Shown here: in pieces, positions 55,314 through 64,000 of the stretch
Position numbering within the stretch: the stretch's first letter is position 1
How the letters are laid out: each line of letters starts with the position of its first letter
Origin: Campylobacter lari subsp. concheus
GTDB lineage: Bacteria > Campylobacterota > Campylobacteria > Campylobacterales > Campylobacteraceae
NCBI RefSeq assembly: GCF_008245025.1
Contig: NZ_CP043426.1
Span: 1,116,001 to 1,180,000 of the forward strand
Direction: 5' to 3'
DNA: 64,000 bases
Translations under genes and position numbers: made by a program
The notes under the pieces: generated by a model
Seen by the model: only the letters and a program-made list of their open reading frames with translations
Databases searched by the model: none
Told to the model about the DNA's origin: nothing

Positions 55314-56467
55314 GCTTTAAAAATCCTTTTAATTTTTTGCCAAATTTTCCAAAGATCATAAGGAATTCGTGTTTCTATATATGGCATGATAATAGGTAAT
55401 TTTTCTTTTAAATTTAAAGGATCTTTTTTAAATTTTTTAATCATCAAAGCTTTTTTTACATAAAAAGGCAAAAAGATTTCCTTTATGGCTTGAGAATTTT
55501 CACTTTTTTGATCTTTAAAAAACTCTATCAACTCTAAAGCTGTTATCATCCTACTTGCTGCTTTTAAATAGTTTTTTGCCTCTTTAGCATTTTCTCCAAA
55601 AAATTCATACAAGTCTTTAAAATACTCTGATACATTTGCTTTTGTAATCTTTTTATCATGATTTGATATGCTATTGGATCTTAAAATACAAATATATAAT
55701 GTTTTAGGCAAAATACAAATAGACTTAGCACAAGCAAACAAAACCATACCAAAATGTATATCCTCATTGATGATATAATTAATAAACTTTAATTTTATGG
55801 ACCTTAGAAAATCAAAATCTATCATCCCCATAACACCAAAAGAAATATCTCTCATACCAACTCCTTCTGCTCTTTGCGCATATTCTTTTGGACTAATAAT
55901 ACATTCATCATTGTAATAAAATTTTTGAAATCTCGTTTTTTTTCCTTTATCTTTAATTCCATCTTCATAAACACATTTATAATCAAATAACAATACATCT
56001 ACATTTTGCATTCTCACAACGCACTCTTCTATGCAGTTTAACTCCCAATAATTATCAGAATCTAAAAAGATAATATAATCAATCTTTAGAATTTCTAACC
56101 TATCATTCGCTAAAGCATTTTTATGTTTATAAATTTTATAAATATTTTGTGGATTATTGCCAACAATCTTAAAAATATTTAATTCATTTTCATTTTCAAT
56201 ATATTGTGTTTCATATTCACCATAAAAATATTCTATACCTACATTTCTAGCACTACTTAAACCACCATTTTTCTTATCAAAAAGAGTGATTCTTTTATCT
56301 TTTAAAGTATATTCTTTTGCAATATTAAGTGAGTTTTCATCTGTACTACCATCATTTACAAGTATGATTTCTAAGTTAGTGTAAGTTTGATTGATTACAC
56401 TATCTAAACATTCTTTTAGATATTTTTCTACATTATATATGGGGATTACTACGCCTACTTTTTTCAT
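55310..56467 (-). CDS. Family 2 glycosyltransferase with a ~47-residue insertion (LOS)
   Basis: 385 aa. [32 protein letters not shown] near 38-44, SARNVGIEY at 72-80, but the DXD motif FLDSDNYW comes only at 134-141. An insertion at about 82-128 (rich in Glu, Asn, Tyr) separates them. C. jejuni LOS galactosyltransferases of the Cj1136 group are of similar length, as I recall. Likely adds an inner or outer-core hexose. Followed by the LgtF-like gene in the same operon. Confidence 0.85.
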   Translation of the reverse strand: MKKVGVVIPIYNVEKYLKECLDSVINQTYTNLEIILVNDGSTDENSLNIAKEYTLKDKRITLFDKKNGGLSSARNVGIEYFYGEYETQYIENENELNIFKIVGNNPQNIYKIYKHKNALANDRLEILKIDYIIFLDSDNYWELNCIEECVVRMQNVDVLLFDYKCVYEDGIKDKGKKTRFQKFYYNDECIISPKEYAQRAEGVGMRDISFGVMGMIDFDFLRSIKLKFINYIINEDIHFGMVLFACAKSICILPKTLYICILRSNSISNHDKKITKANVSEYFKDLYEFFGENAKEAKNYLKAASRMITALELIEFFKDQKSENSQAIKEIFLPFYVKKALMIKKFKKDPLNLKEKLPIIMPYIETRIPYDLWKIWQKIKRIFKA

Positions 56468-56470
56468 GTT

Positions 56471-58018
56471 TTATCTCCAAGTTATTTTTTTATTTTTTAT
56501 AGTTTCAAGATAAATTTGATGATTGATTTCTAGCATATTTTTGCTATTTTCTTCATGGTAAATATGATAAGCTAGGGCATTAAATTTAAGTCTTTTAAAC
56601 ACTCCGTTATTAAATAAAAATCTAGCTACAAACTCACTATCTTCCCTACCCCAACCTATAAATTTTTCATTAAATCCCTCAATGGCTTCAAAATCACTTT
56701 TATAAAAACTCATATTGCAAGTTTTACTACCTTTGACAAGTTGTGATTTTTTAAAAAATTTCTTAGTTAGTTTTGAAAATTTATATACACATTTAGCTAA
56801 AAAAATATTTCTTTGATTTTTAAAACCCTTTTTATTAAAAGCTAGTTTAAAATCATTTTTGCTTAAAAGCTCTTTGCTTTCTTTTTCATTTAAAATAGTT
56901 CTTGAGCCTTGTAAGATAGTTTTTAAACTAGCAAATTTTAAATGATCATTAATAAAGTTTTTTTCTAAAATCATATCACCATCGATTAAAACAATATATT
57001 CACTATTTGAAGCTCTAATCGCTTTGTTGCGGCTTGCCGCAGCACGAAACCCCTCATCTTCTTGCCAAATATGCTCTAACTTACAAGGAAAATCTTTTTG
57101 ATAAGCTTGTATAAGTTTAGCCGTATCTTCCCTGCTTCCATCATCAGCTATTAAAACCTCATCTGGTAAAGGCTCTAAGTTTTTAACGCTATCAAGCACC
57201 AAAGCAAGTCTTTCTTTTTGATTATAAGTTGTGATAATTAAAGCGCAAGTTTTTGGCTTTTGCTTTTTTAACTCATACAATTTCATATATTTAAAAAAAG
57301 CTCCAAGGCCATTGCAAGTACTTATGATAAAGCCTTTATAACCATAAAAAATTCCCTTTTTTAAAATGTAATTTCTAAAAAAAGTCCAAGTTCCTCTTAA
57401 CAAAGCCTTGCAAATACTGCTTTCTTTATGTAAATTTTGCAAAGCCCAAAGTTTGGAGTATTTTTGAAGTTTATCTAGCAAACCATCTATATCATCAAAC
57501 GCAAAATGCCTTAAACCATTTTGTAGCTTAATCTTTTTACTATCTTCATATAAAATCAAACTCTCATGCACTAAAATCCCATTAAAACTAGTATGAGTTT
57601 TATTAAACACTCGCATTACATGATCAGGCCACCATCCACAAGCTTTAATCCACTCTCCATTGTATAAATTTTCTCTTGGTAAGGCTATAATATCTTCTTT
57701 ATTAGGCTCAATTTGCCGCAATTCTTGTAAAAATTCTTTCTTAGCAAGCTCATCTGCGTCAATATTAAAAATCCAATCATTGCTAGCATAACTTATGGCT
57801 AAATTTTTCAAAGGTCCAAAACCTATAAATTTATGCTGATAAATCTTGATATTTTTATAACTTTTACTAAACTCATAAGCAATTTTTAAAGTATCATCAT
57901 TACTATCATTTTCTATTAAAACTATCTCGCCAAATTCTTGCAAAGACTCCAAACAAGCTTTTAAAGTTTTTTGAGCATTTTTAACTATCATTATCACACT
58001 AATTTGCTTTAAATCCAT
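56471..58018 (-). CDS. lgtF: Two-domain LOS glucosyltransferase
   Basis: 515 aa with two GT2 domains: the first from VIMIVKNAQKTLKACLESL with DXD in NIDADE (85-90), the second from about 258 with ALIITTYNQKERLALVLDSV, ADDGSRED and LIDGDMIL. C. jejuni LgtF, a two-domain transferase that adds glucose to both inner-core heptoses, has the same length and position next to waaM. Both catalytic Asp motifs are intact, so both activities may be present. Confidence 0.88.
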   Translation of the reverse strand: MDLKQISVIMIVKNAQKTLKACLESLQEFGEIVLIENDSNDDTLKIAYEFSKSYKNIKIYQHKFIGFGPLKNLAISYASNDWIFNIDADELAKKEFLQELRQIEPNKEDIIALPRENLYNGEWIKACGWWPDHVMRVFNKTHTSFNGILVHESLILYEDSKKIKLQNGLRHFAFDDIDGLLDKLQKYSKLWALQNLHKESSICKALLRGTWTFFRNYILKKGIFYGYKGFIISTCNGLGAFFKYMKLYELKKQKPKTCALIITTYNQKERLALVLDSVKNLEPLPDEVLIADDGSREDTAKLIQAYQKDFPCKLEHIWQEDEGFRAAASRNKAIRASNSEYIVLIDGDMILEKNFINDHLKFASLKTILQGSRTILNEKESKELLSKNDFKLAFNKKGFKNQRNIFLAKCVYKFSKLTKKFFKKSQLVKGSKTCNMSFYKSDFEAIEGFNEKFIGWGREDSEFVARFLFNNGVFKRLKFNALAYHIYHEENSKNMLEINHQIYLETIKNKKITWR

Positions 58019-58026
58019 TTTATATC

Positions 58027-58899
58027 CTATAAATACAACTCGTGATTGTATCTTTTAAATCTCTTATGAAAGAAAAAATACTCATCAGGTTTAAATTTAA
58101 TCATCTCTTCACAACACTTTGCTTGATACTTAGTAAGCTCTTCTATACTTGCCTTACTTGCGTCTAAAGCCTTAAAAGTTTTTACAAAAAATTTCTCATC
58201 TTTTTGATACACAAAACAAGGTAAAATTATAGCTTGTGTTTTTTTAGCAAGCACACTTGCACCTGCTATGAAATTTACTTCTTGATTAAAATACTGTATT
58301 TTTACACTTTCACCATCTACCGCATCTTGATCGGTTAAAATTCCAAGTGATCTACCTTCTTTTAAGGCTTTTAGCATTTTTTTAAGCCCACCTTTTTTTT
58401 CTATAAGCTCTATGTTAAATTGTGTGCGATTTTTACTTAAAATTTTATCCATTATCACACTATCAAGCGCTCTTCCAACTATAGAAATTCCTTGAAATTT
58501 AGCTCCAAAAGATAAAGCTAAAAGTTCCCAGTTGCCATAATGAGCCGTAGTTACGATCAAGGGTCTTTTACTTTGCATTATATTTGAAATTTGTTCCTCA
58601 TCATCAAAGCAAATTTTATTGATGATTTCTTCTTTACTTGCATTTTGATTTTTGATAAAATCAATCCCAAATTTAGCAAAATTTTTATAGATATTAAGGC
58701 TAGTTTCATCACGCCATGTTTGATCTTTTTCAGGAAAGCAAATTTTTAAATTAGCATCGATGATTTTACGGTGCTTACGATTTAACTTATAAGTGATTAA
58801 AGCAACCAAATTTGCAAAAGAATTTAAAAACTTTGAGGGTAAAATCTTCACAAGAACTTTTAACATATAAAAAAGGCTTAAATATACATAATTTATCAT
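58027..58899 (-). CDS. waaM: Lipid A lauroyl acyltransferase
   Basis: 290 aa, HtrB/LpxL family. N-terminal membrane helix, catalytic His-x4-Glu in TTAHYGNWELL (near residue 120), then FLTDQDAVDG in the acceptor site (ILTDQDAVDGE). Adds a secondary acyl chain to lipid A. Overlaps waaC by 4 bases and is followed by lgtF after 8 bases, the usual Campylobacter LOS order. Confidence 0.93.
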   Translation of the reverse strand: MINYVYLSLFYMLKVLVKILPSKFLNSFANLVALITYKLNRKHRKIIDANLKICFPEKDQTWRDETSLNIYKNFAKFGIDFIKNQNASKEEIINKICFDDEEQISNIMQSKRPLIVTTAHYGNWELLALSFGAKFQGISIVGRALDSVIMDKILSKNRTQFNIELIEKKGGLKKMLKALKEGRSLGILTDQDAVDGESVKIQYFNQEVNFIAGASVLAKKTQAIILPCFVYQKDEKFFVKTFKALDASKASIEELTKYQAKCCEEMIKFKPDEYFFFHKRFKRYNHELYL

Positions 58900-59915
58900 T
58901 TTTCTAAAAGCTCACAAGCTAGTTTAAAAATATCTTTTTCATCGATATTTTGTATACAAAAATCACTCTTATCTATATGCTTTGAATGCAGTATTTTTTT
59001 ACCTGCATTGATCGTTTTGTTGATATTTGTTTCATAAGCATTTCTTTGACTAGGAGTAGCACCAAAGATCGTTATAGAAGGCTTGTTTAGTGCAAAGGCC
59101 AAATGAGTAGGCCCACTATCATTTCCGATAATCAAATCACTTGCCTTAGTTAAAGCACAAAGCTCACTTAAGCTTAATTTTGGTGCAAGTTCTATTTTTA
59201 AATGTTTTAAATTTAAAACTATATCTTTTGCAAAATTAAATTCCCCTACATTGCCCCAGCCAAGTATGATTTTTGCACTAGTAAAATGCTCCAAAAGCAT
59301 TCTACAAAGTAATATCAAACGCTCTTTTGGGTAAATTTTATTTGGCATAGATGATCCTACATGTATGAGTATATTAGGCACACTTTCATTCAAAGATAAT
59401 CTTTGCTCTAAGCTTTCCTTTAACTCATCATCTATACTAAAGCAACTTTGTTTTAATTCTATATCGCTATGATCAAAATGCTCATTTAACACATAAGCTA
59501 CCAAAGAAAGATTACGCACGACAATATTTTCTTCATAATTACACGCAAATTTATGCGCATAAAAACTACTCGCAAAGCTTTCTTTTATGCTTTCTTGATC
59601 AAAACCAAAAGTATTAGCACATAAAAATTTACTCACTAAAGCAGATTTAATCAAACCTTGTAAGTCAATCACAATATCATATTTGTTTTGTCTTGCTTCA
59701 AAAAGCATAGCAAAGACTTCTTTGAATTTTCTATCTTTTAAAGGTAGGGCATATACTTCATTGATCATTGGATGATCTTGCAATAATCCTGCAAATCTTA
59801 CATCTACAAACCAATCAATACTTGCTTTAGGATAATGCTTTTTAATAAATTGCAAAACAATCACCGCATGGATGATATCTCCAAGTGCAGATAATTTAAC
59901 CAAACCTATTTTCAT
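58896..59915 (-). CDS. waaC: ADP-heptose:LOS heptosyltransferase I
   Basis: 339 aa, GT9. Adds the first heptose to Kdo. N-terminal IGLVKLSALGDIIHAVIVLQF, DLQGLIKSALVSKFL, and the ADP-heptose site GNDSGPTHLAFALNKPSITIFG. Boundary gene of the LOS locus and first of the waaC-waaM-lgtF-GT2 operon on the minus strand. Confidence 0.94.
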   Translation of the reverse strand: MKIGLVKLSALGDIIHAVIVLQFIKKHYPKASIDWFVDVRFAGLLQDHPMINEVYALPLKDRKFKEVFAMLFEARQNKYDIVIDLQGLIKSALVSKFLCANTFGFDQESIKESFASSFYAHKFACNYEENIVVRNLSLVAYVLNEHFDHSDIELKQSCFSIDDELKESLEQRLSLNESVPNILIHVGSSMPNKIYPKERLILLCRMLLEHFTSAKIILGWGNVGEFNFAKDIVLNLKHLKIELAPKLSLSELCALTKASDLIIGNDSGPTHLAFALNKPSITIFGATPSQRNAYETNINKTINAGKKILHSKHIDKSDFCIQNIDEKDIFKLACELLEK

Positions 59916-59939
59916 GTGCTACTTTATTTTTAAATTTTC

Positions 59940-59954
59940 TGTTATGATTTTAAC
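59940..59954. promoter_or_regulatory. Overlapping divergent extended -10 promoters, waaC and exonuclease gene
   Basis: Plus: TG-T-TATGAT (hexamer 59943-59948), 33 bases before the ATG at 59982. Minus: TG-T-TAAAAT (hexamer 59947-59952), 31 bases before the waaC ATG. The two hexamers share two bases, which predicts mutual exclusion. The whole spacer is 66 bases. Confidence 0.45.
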
Positions 59955-59981
59955 AAAGATTTTTTTAAAAAAAGGTTTATC

Positions 59982-60761
59982 ATGCAAGAATATATTTGCG
60001 TTTTTGATTGTGAGAGCATTCCTGATGTAGAATTGATAAAACATCTTTATGATTTTAATGGCGATGATTTAAGCATTAGTAAACAAGCTTTAGAAAGACA
60101 AAAAGAAGAAAGCGGAAGCGAGTTTTTACCTCTGCCTTTTCATAAAGTTGTAAGTATTTGTGCAGTGATTGCAGATAAATTTGGAAATTTCATCAAAGTC
60201 AATAAAATCAAAGGCGAAAATGAAAAGCAAATGCTAGAAGAGTTTTTTAACTTCATAGATAAATACCAACCCCGCCTTGTAAGTTTTAATGGTAAAAGCT
60301 ATGATATGCCTTTGCTTGTTATAAGAGCATTAAAATACAATATCAACGCAAGTGCTTATTTGGATGCAAGCGATAAATGGAATAACTACAAAAGCAAATT
60401 TGTAGAAAATAAACACTGTGATTTATTAGAATCTTTAGGAAGTTTTGGTCAAAAAGGCTTAAGACTTGACACACTTTGTGCTATGGCAGGACTTCCTGGA
60501 AAATATGATGTGCATGGAAATGAGGTATTAGACCTCTTTTATCAAAACAAATTAGAAAAAATTCACGAATACTGTGAAAGCGATGTATTAAACACTTATA
60601 TGCTATTTTTAAAATACGAATTCATCAAGGGCAACTTAACCCAAGAAGATTATCTTAATATTTTAGAAAATTTCAAAGAAGAGCTTTTACAAAAACATAG
60701 CGATAAAAGCTATCAAAAGCCATTTTTAGAAGCCATAGAAAAAGAAAAGAGTAAGTTTTAA
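59982..60761 (+). CDS. PolB-type 3'-5' exonuclease domain protein
   Basis: 259 aa. DEDD exonuclease: ExoI FDCESIP (Asp, Glu near 9-11), ExoII LVSFNGKSYDMPLL, ExoIII with YCESDVLNTYMLF. Matches the predicted 3'-5' exonuclease family related to DNA polymerase B. No polymerase domain. Conserved at this place between the LOS and pgl loci in C. jejuni, as I recall. Role in DNA or RNA trimming is not known. Confidence 0.88.
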   Translation: MQEYICVFDCESIPDVELIKHLYDFNGDDLSISKQALERQKEESGSEFLPLPFHKVVSICAVIADKFGNFIKVNKIKGENEKQMLEEFFNFIDKYQPRLVSFNGKSYDMPLLVIRALKYNINASAYLDASDKWNNYKSKFVENKHCDLLESLGSFGQKGLRLDTLCAMAGLPGKYDVHGNEVLDLFYQNKLEKIHEYCESDVLNTYMLFLKYEFIKGNLTQEDYLNILENFKEELLQKHSDKSYQKPFLEAIEKEKSKF

Positions 60762-60790
60762 ATTAATTAAGAAAAGTATATTAAAATAAC

Positions 60791-60796
60791 TATTAT
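60791..60796 (+). promoter_or_regulatory. Possible gne-pgl promoter
   Basis: TATTAT 23 bases before the gne ATG, in the 58-base gap after the exonuclease gene; AAGGAT is the ribosome binding site. Weak; other A/T hexamers fit nearly as well. Confidence 0.25.
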
Positions 60797-60819
60797 TAAA
60801 TATCACAAAAAGGATAAAA

Positions 60820-61806
60820 ATGAAAATTTTAATCACTGGTGGCGCAGGATACATAGGCTCTCATACTTTAAAGCAGTTTTTAGAAACAAATCATGAAATT
60901 TGTGTATTAGATAATCTTTCAAAAGGTAGCAAAAAAAGCTTAGATGAGCTTTCTAAAATCAGACCTTTTAAGTTTTTTGAGCAAGATTTAAGCGATTATG
61001 CAGGGATTAAAAAACTTTTCAAAGAAGAAAAATTTGATGCAATTGTGCATTTTGCAGCTAGTATTGAAGTTCCTGAAAGTATGGAAAATCCTTTAAAATA
61101 CTATATGAACAACACTGCAAACACAAGCAATCTAATCCAAACTTGTTTAGAAACAGGTGTGAAAAAATTCATTTTTTCTTCAACTGCAGCTACCTATGGA
61201 GAGCCACAAACTCCTATTGTAGATGAACAAAGTCCATTAGCACCGATTAATCCTTATGGACAAAGCAAACTAATGAGTGAAAAAGTCTTACAGGATGCTA
61301 ATATGGCTAATCCTGAATTTAAATACTGCATTTTAAGATACTTCAATGTAGCAGGTGCTTGCATGAGCTATCCTATAGGACAACGCTATCCAAAAGCTAC
61401 TTTACTTATCAAGGTTGCTGCTGAAGTAGCTACAGGAAAAAGAGAAAAACTTTATATTTTTGGCGATGATTATAATACTAAAGATGGCACTTGTATTAGA
61501 GATTTTATCCATGTTGATGATATTTCAAGTGCACATTTAGCTGCTTTAGAATATTTAGAAAATAACGAAAGTAATATTTTCAATGTAGGCTATGGACATG
61601 GCTTTAGCGTAAAAGAAGTTATTGAAACTATGAAAAAAGTAAGTGGGGTGGATTTTACAGTAGAACTTGCACCAAAAAGAGCTGGGGATCCTTCTGTGCT
61701 TATTTCAAATGCTGATAAAATCAAAACCCTAACTAATTGGAAACCAAAATATGATGATTTAGAATTAATCTGCAAAAGTGCTTATGAGTGGGAAAAGCAG
61801 TGTTAA
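60820..61806 (+). CDS. gne: UDP-GlcNAc/UDP-Glc 4-epimerase
   Basis: 328 aa, short-chain dehydrogenase. NAD site [12 protein letters not shown], catalytic Ser/Tyr/Lys in SSTAATYG and NPYGQSKLM, and RDFIHVDD. Nearly the C. jejuni Gne sequence along its length as I recall, ending [17 protein letters not shown]. Supplies UDP-GalNAc for the N-glycan, and UDP-Gal for LOS, so it links both loci. First gene of the pgl operon; overlaps pglK. Confidence 0.95.
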   Translation: MKILITGGAGYIGSHTLKQFLETNHEICVLDNLSKGSKKSLDELSKIRPFKFFEQDLSDYAGIKKLFKEEKFDAIVHFAASIEVPESMENPLKYYMNNTANTSNLIQTCLETGVKKFIFSSTAATYGEPQTPIVDEQSPLAPINPYGQSKLMSEKVLQDANMANPEFKYCILRYFNVAGACMSYPIGQRYPKATLLIKVAAEVATGKREKLYIFGDDYNTKDGTCIRDFIHVDDISSAHLAALEYLENNESNIFNVGYGHGFSVKEVIETMKKVSGVDFTVELAPKRAGDPSVLISNADKIKTLTNWKPKYDDLELICKSAYEWEKQC

Positions 61807-63494
61807 AAAAACTTTTTTTTATACTCAATGCTCATGATAAGAAATTTTTATTTGCTTTACTAATTTTTTCTATTTTTATAGGATTCATAGAAAGCTTTGC
61901 TATTTCTTTAATCATGCCCTTTGTATCAGTAGCGAGTAATTTTGAGCTTTTAGAAAAAAGCTCCTATTTTCAACCTGTATATGAGTATTTAAATTTACCA
62001 AGTTATAAGATTATTGCTTATTTTGGCTGTATATTAATCGCCTTTTATATTTTTAGAGCCTTTTTAAATGCCTTTTATTTTCATTTACTTGCGCGTTTTT
62101 CTAAAGGGCGTTATCACAGCCTTGCTTGTCGTATTTTTGATAAATACTTACACCTTGAATATGAGAATTTTACTAATAAAAATCAATCAGAACTTTTAAA
62201 AACCATCACTCAAGAAGTATTTCATTTAAGCACTTTAATTAGCGCTTTTTTACTTATGCTAAGTGAAAGCTTTGTGGTATTTTTGCTTTATACTTTATTG
62301 CTAATTATCAACTATAAAATCACCCTAGCTTTAAGTGCTTTTTTACTTTTAAATGCTTTTATTTTAATCAAAATCCTCTCACCCTTGGTAAAAAAAGCTT
62401 CCATAGCTAGAGAAGAGGCGATGAAAAATTATTTTGAAATTTTAAATGCAAATTTAAACAACCTTAAAATCATCAAACTCAAAACCAAAGAACAAAGCAC
62501 GCAAAAGCTTTATGAAATTCAAAGTGGGCTTTTTGCCAAAGCAAATATTAGCAATGAAAGCATGTCAAGCATACCTAGAATTTACCTTGAAGGTATAGGT
62601 TTTTGTATGCTTTGTTTTATTGTAGTGTATTTGGTTTTAAGATATGAAAGTGATATTTCATCTATCTTAGCAACTATTACTATTTTTGTGGTGGCTCTTT
62701 ATAGACTTATGCCAAGTGCTAATCGCATCATCACAAGTTATAATGAAATCACATATTATAAAAACTCTTTAGATATTATTTACAACATGCTTAATGAAAA
62801 AGAAGAAAAGCTAGGCGATGAAAATATTAAATTTAAAGAAAAAATCGTTTTGAAAAATCTTTTCTTTGCTTATAAGGGTAAGAAAAATTTATTTAAAAAT
62901 TTAAATTTTGAACTTAAGAAAAATGAAAAAATTGCTTTTATAGGTAAAAGTGGAAGTGGCAAAAGCACTTTAGTTGATCTTATCATAGGGCTTTTAAAAC
63001 CAAGTGATGGAGCTATTTTTGTAGATGGAATTAAGCTTGATGAGAGTAATATAAAAAGTTTTAGAAGTAAAATTGGCTACATACCTCAGCAAATTTATCT
63101 TTTTAATGATTCTATTGCTAAAAATATTAGCTTTGGAGAAGAAATAGATGAAGCACTTCTACATAAAGTAATCAAGCAAGCTAATCTTGAAAGCTTTGTA
63201 AATTCGCTTGAAGATGGAGTGCATACTAAGGTAGGCGATTCAGGTTCGTTTTTAAGTGGGGGTCAAAGACAAAGAATAGCCATAGCAAGAGCGCTTTATC
63301 AACAACCTGAAATTTTAGTTTTAGATGAAGCAACTAGCGCTCTTGATCAAGAAAGCGAAGCAAAAATCATGGAAGAAATCTATAAAATTTCAAAAGACAA
63401 AACCCTCATCATCATAGCTCATAGACTCTCAACTATACAAGGTTGCGATAGAGTATTTGAAGTAAAACATGGGCATTTAAAGGAACAAGTATGA
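61800..63494 (+). CDS. pglK: Lipid-linked oligosaccharide flippase (ABC transporter) PglK
   Basis: 564 aa from the GTG at 61800, giving the family N-terminus MLKKLFFIL; another GTG 12 bases upstream is in frame. Six membrane helices (about 15-320), then an ATPase domain with Walker [11 protein letters not shown] near 385, signature [15 protein letters not shown] and Walker [12 protein letters not shown]. Flips the undecaprenyl-diphosphate heptasaccharide to the periplasm for protein N-glycosylation. A run of A7-C-T8 lies at codons 3-7. Ends in an ATGA overlap with pglH. Confidence 0.95.
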   Translation: MLKKLFFILNAHDKKFLFALLIFSIFIGFIESFAISLIMPFVSVASNFELLEKSSYFQPVYEYLNLPSYKIIAYFGCILIAFYIFRAFLNAFYFHLLARFSKGRYHSLACRIFDKYLHLEYENFTNKNQSELLKTITQEVFHLSTLISAFLLMLSESFVVFLLYTLLLIINYKITLALSAFLLLNAFILIKILSPLVKKASIAREEAMKNYFEILNANLNNLKIIKLKTKEQSTQKLYEIQSGLFAKANISNESMSSIPRIYLEGIGFCMLCFIVVYLVLRYESDISSILATITIFVVALYRLMPSANRIITSYNEITYYKNSLDIIYNMLNEKEEKLGDENIKFKEKIVLKNLFFAYKGKKNLFKNLNFELKKNEKIAFIGKSGSGKSTLVDLIIGLLKPSDGAIFVDGIKLDESNIKSFRSKIGYIPQQIYLFNDSIAKNISFGEEIDEALLHKVIKQANLESFVNSLEDGVHTKVGDSGSFLSGGQRQRIAIARALYQQPEILVLDEATSALDQESEAKIMEEIYKISKDKTLIIIAHRLSTIQGCDRVFEVKHGHLKEQV

Positions 63495-64000
63495 AAATCA
63501 CTTTCATCATAGCTACTTTAAATTCAGGTGGTGCTGAAAGAGTATTAGTCACTTTAGCTAATGAGCTTTGCAAAAATCATGAAATAAATATTATTAAATT
63601 TCACAAAGAAGACTCTTTTTATAAGCTTGATCCAAAAATCAAACTTTTTACTCTAGAGCAGTTTGACTTTTCCACTCTTTATAACAAAATAGCCTCACGC
63701 ATTAAAAAATTCAAAGCCTTAAAACAAGCACTTAAAGACCATAAAAGCGATGTTTTTATCTCATTTTTAGATACAACTAATATCGCTTGCATTTGGGCAA
63801 ATAAAGGTTCCAATACGCCTTTAATTATTAGCGAGCATAGCTCTTATACTTATTTAAAATCTAAAATTTGGAAGTTTTTACGCCGTATAAGTTTTCCTCA
63901 TGCAAATGCTCTAACCGTGTTAAGCAATGATGATAAAAAATACTATGAAAACTTTATTAAAAAAGTTATCAATATGCCAAATCCTTGTCATTTTAGCCCA
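63491..64000 (+). CDS. pglH: GalNAc transferase PglH, N-terminal part, cut by window end
   Basis: 170 residues visible, open to the end of the window. GT4 family: [26 protein letters not shown], then [19 protein letters not shown] and LIISEHSS, very like C. jejuni PglH as I recall. PglH adds the last three GalNAc residues to the lipid-linked N-glycan. Catalytic C-terminal motifs lie beyond the window. Confidence 0.93.
   Translation, partial: MKITFIIATLNSGGAERVLVTLANELCKNHEINIIKFHKEDSFYKLDPKIKLFTLEQFDFSTLYNKIASRIKKFKALKQALKDHKSDVFISFLDTTNIACIWANKGSNTPLIISEHSSYTYLKSKIWKFLRRISFPHANALTVLSNDDKKYYENFIKKVINMPNPCHFSP

Noticed and set aside
1-64000. CRISPR arrays, prophage, insertion sequences, rRNA operons
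   Set aside because: No regularly spaced repeats, phage or transposase-like proteins, or rRNA sequence found on reading both strands.

Overview
The window is AT-rich, gene-dense chromosome from a Campylobacter. Gene content and several local gene orders match C. jejuni blocks as I remember them: serA-(TM protein)-rpsA-ispH-aroA-pheT-pheS-HIT; pckA-pycB-SNF transporters-atpE; atpB-radA-ftsY-tlpA-5FCL-rny-DedA-comEC; and waaF...waaM-waaC-exonuclease-gne-pglK-pglH. These blocks are joined differently here. That fits a relative such as the C. lari group, but I cannot fix the species from sequence alone. There are no rRNA genes, CRISPR arrays, insertion sequences or prophage genes, and no gene-free stretch longer than about 200 bp.

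Layout. 1-1250 (minus): start of a primosomal helicase gene (priA-like), a pseudopilin and two small genes resembling ZapA and its coiled-coil partner. 1405-13690: uvrB, efp, then a long minus-strand housekeeping run (serA, rpsA, ispH, aroA, pheT, pheS) and a HIT hydrolase. 13708-21179: pckA and pycB (phosphoenolpyruvate/oxaloacetate metabolism) followed by three tandem SNF-family sodium symporters. 21375-23626: atpE, tRNA-Leu(GAG), a small membrane protein and a soluble PAS-PAS chemoreceptor. 23638-32242 (minus): a degenerate dihydroorotase, gpsA, gatB, atpB, a CrtI-like oxidoreductase, radA, ftsY and a TlpA-like lipoprotein. 32310-44948: folate enzyme, rny, DedA, a short ComEC, YihY, GlcD-like oxidase, PgbA-N-like protein, M23 peptidase, mgtE, tpx, dnaB, cysteine synthase and HU.

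45040-59915 is a complete lipooligosaccharide (LOS) locus, bounded by waaF and waaC/waaM. Its core is one tightly overlapping plus-strand operon (46011-55313). It encodes two glycosyltransferases, RfbA and RfbB, a 3,4-ketoisomerase, a methyltransferase, a GNAT-type acyltransferase, a TagD-like cytidylyltransferase, a CDP-glycerol-phosphotransferase-like protein, a further glycosyltransferase and a sugar aminotransferase. Together these predict a dTDP-3-amino-3,6-dideoxyhexose, probably N-acylated, plus a teichoic-acid-like glycerol-phosphate decoration on the LOS outer core. This is the most unusual part of the window. The inner-core genes (two-domain LgtF-like transferase, lauroyl transferase WaaM, heptosyltransferase WaaC) run on the minus strand. 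After an exonuclease gene, the N-glycosylation (pgl) locus begins with gne, pglK and a pglH cut by the window end.

Regulatory signals are simple: short leaders, Campylobacter-style -10 boxes (often extended TGn), two divergent promoters whose -10 boxes overlap, and perfect intrinsic hairpins between operons.
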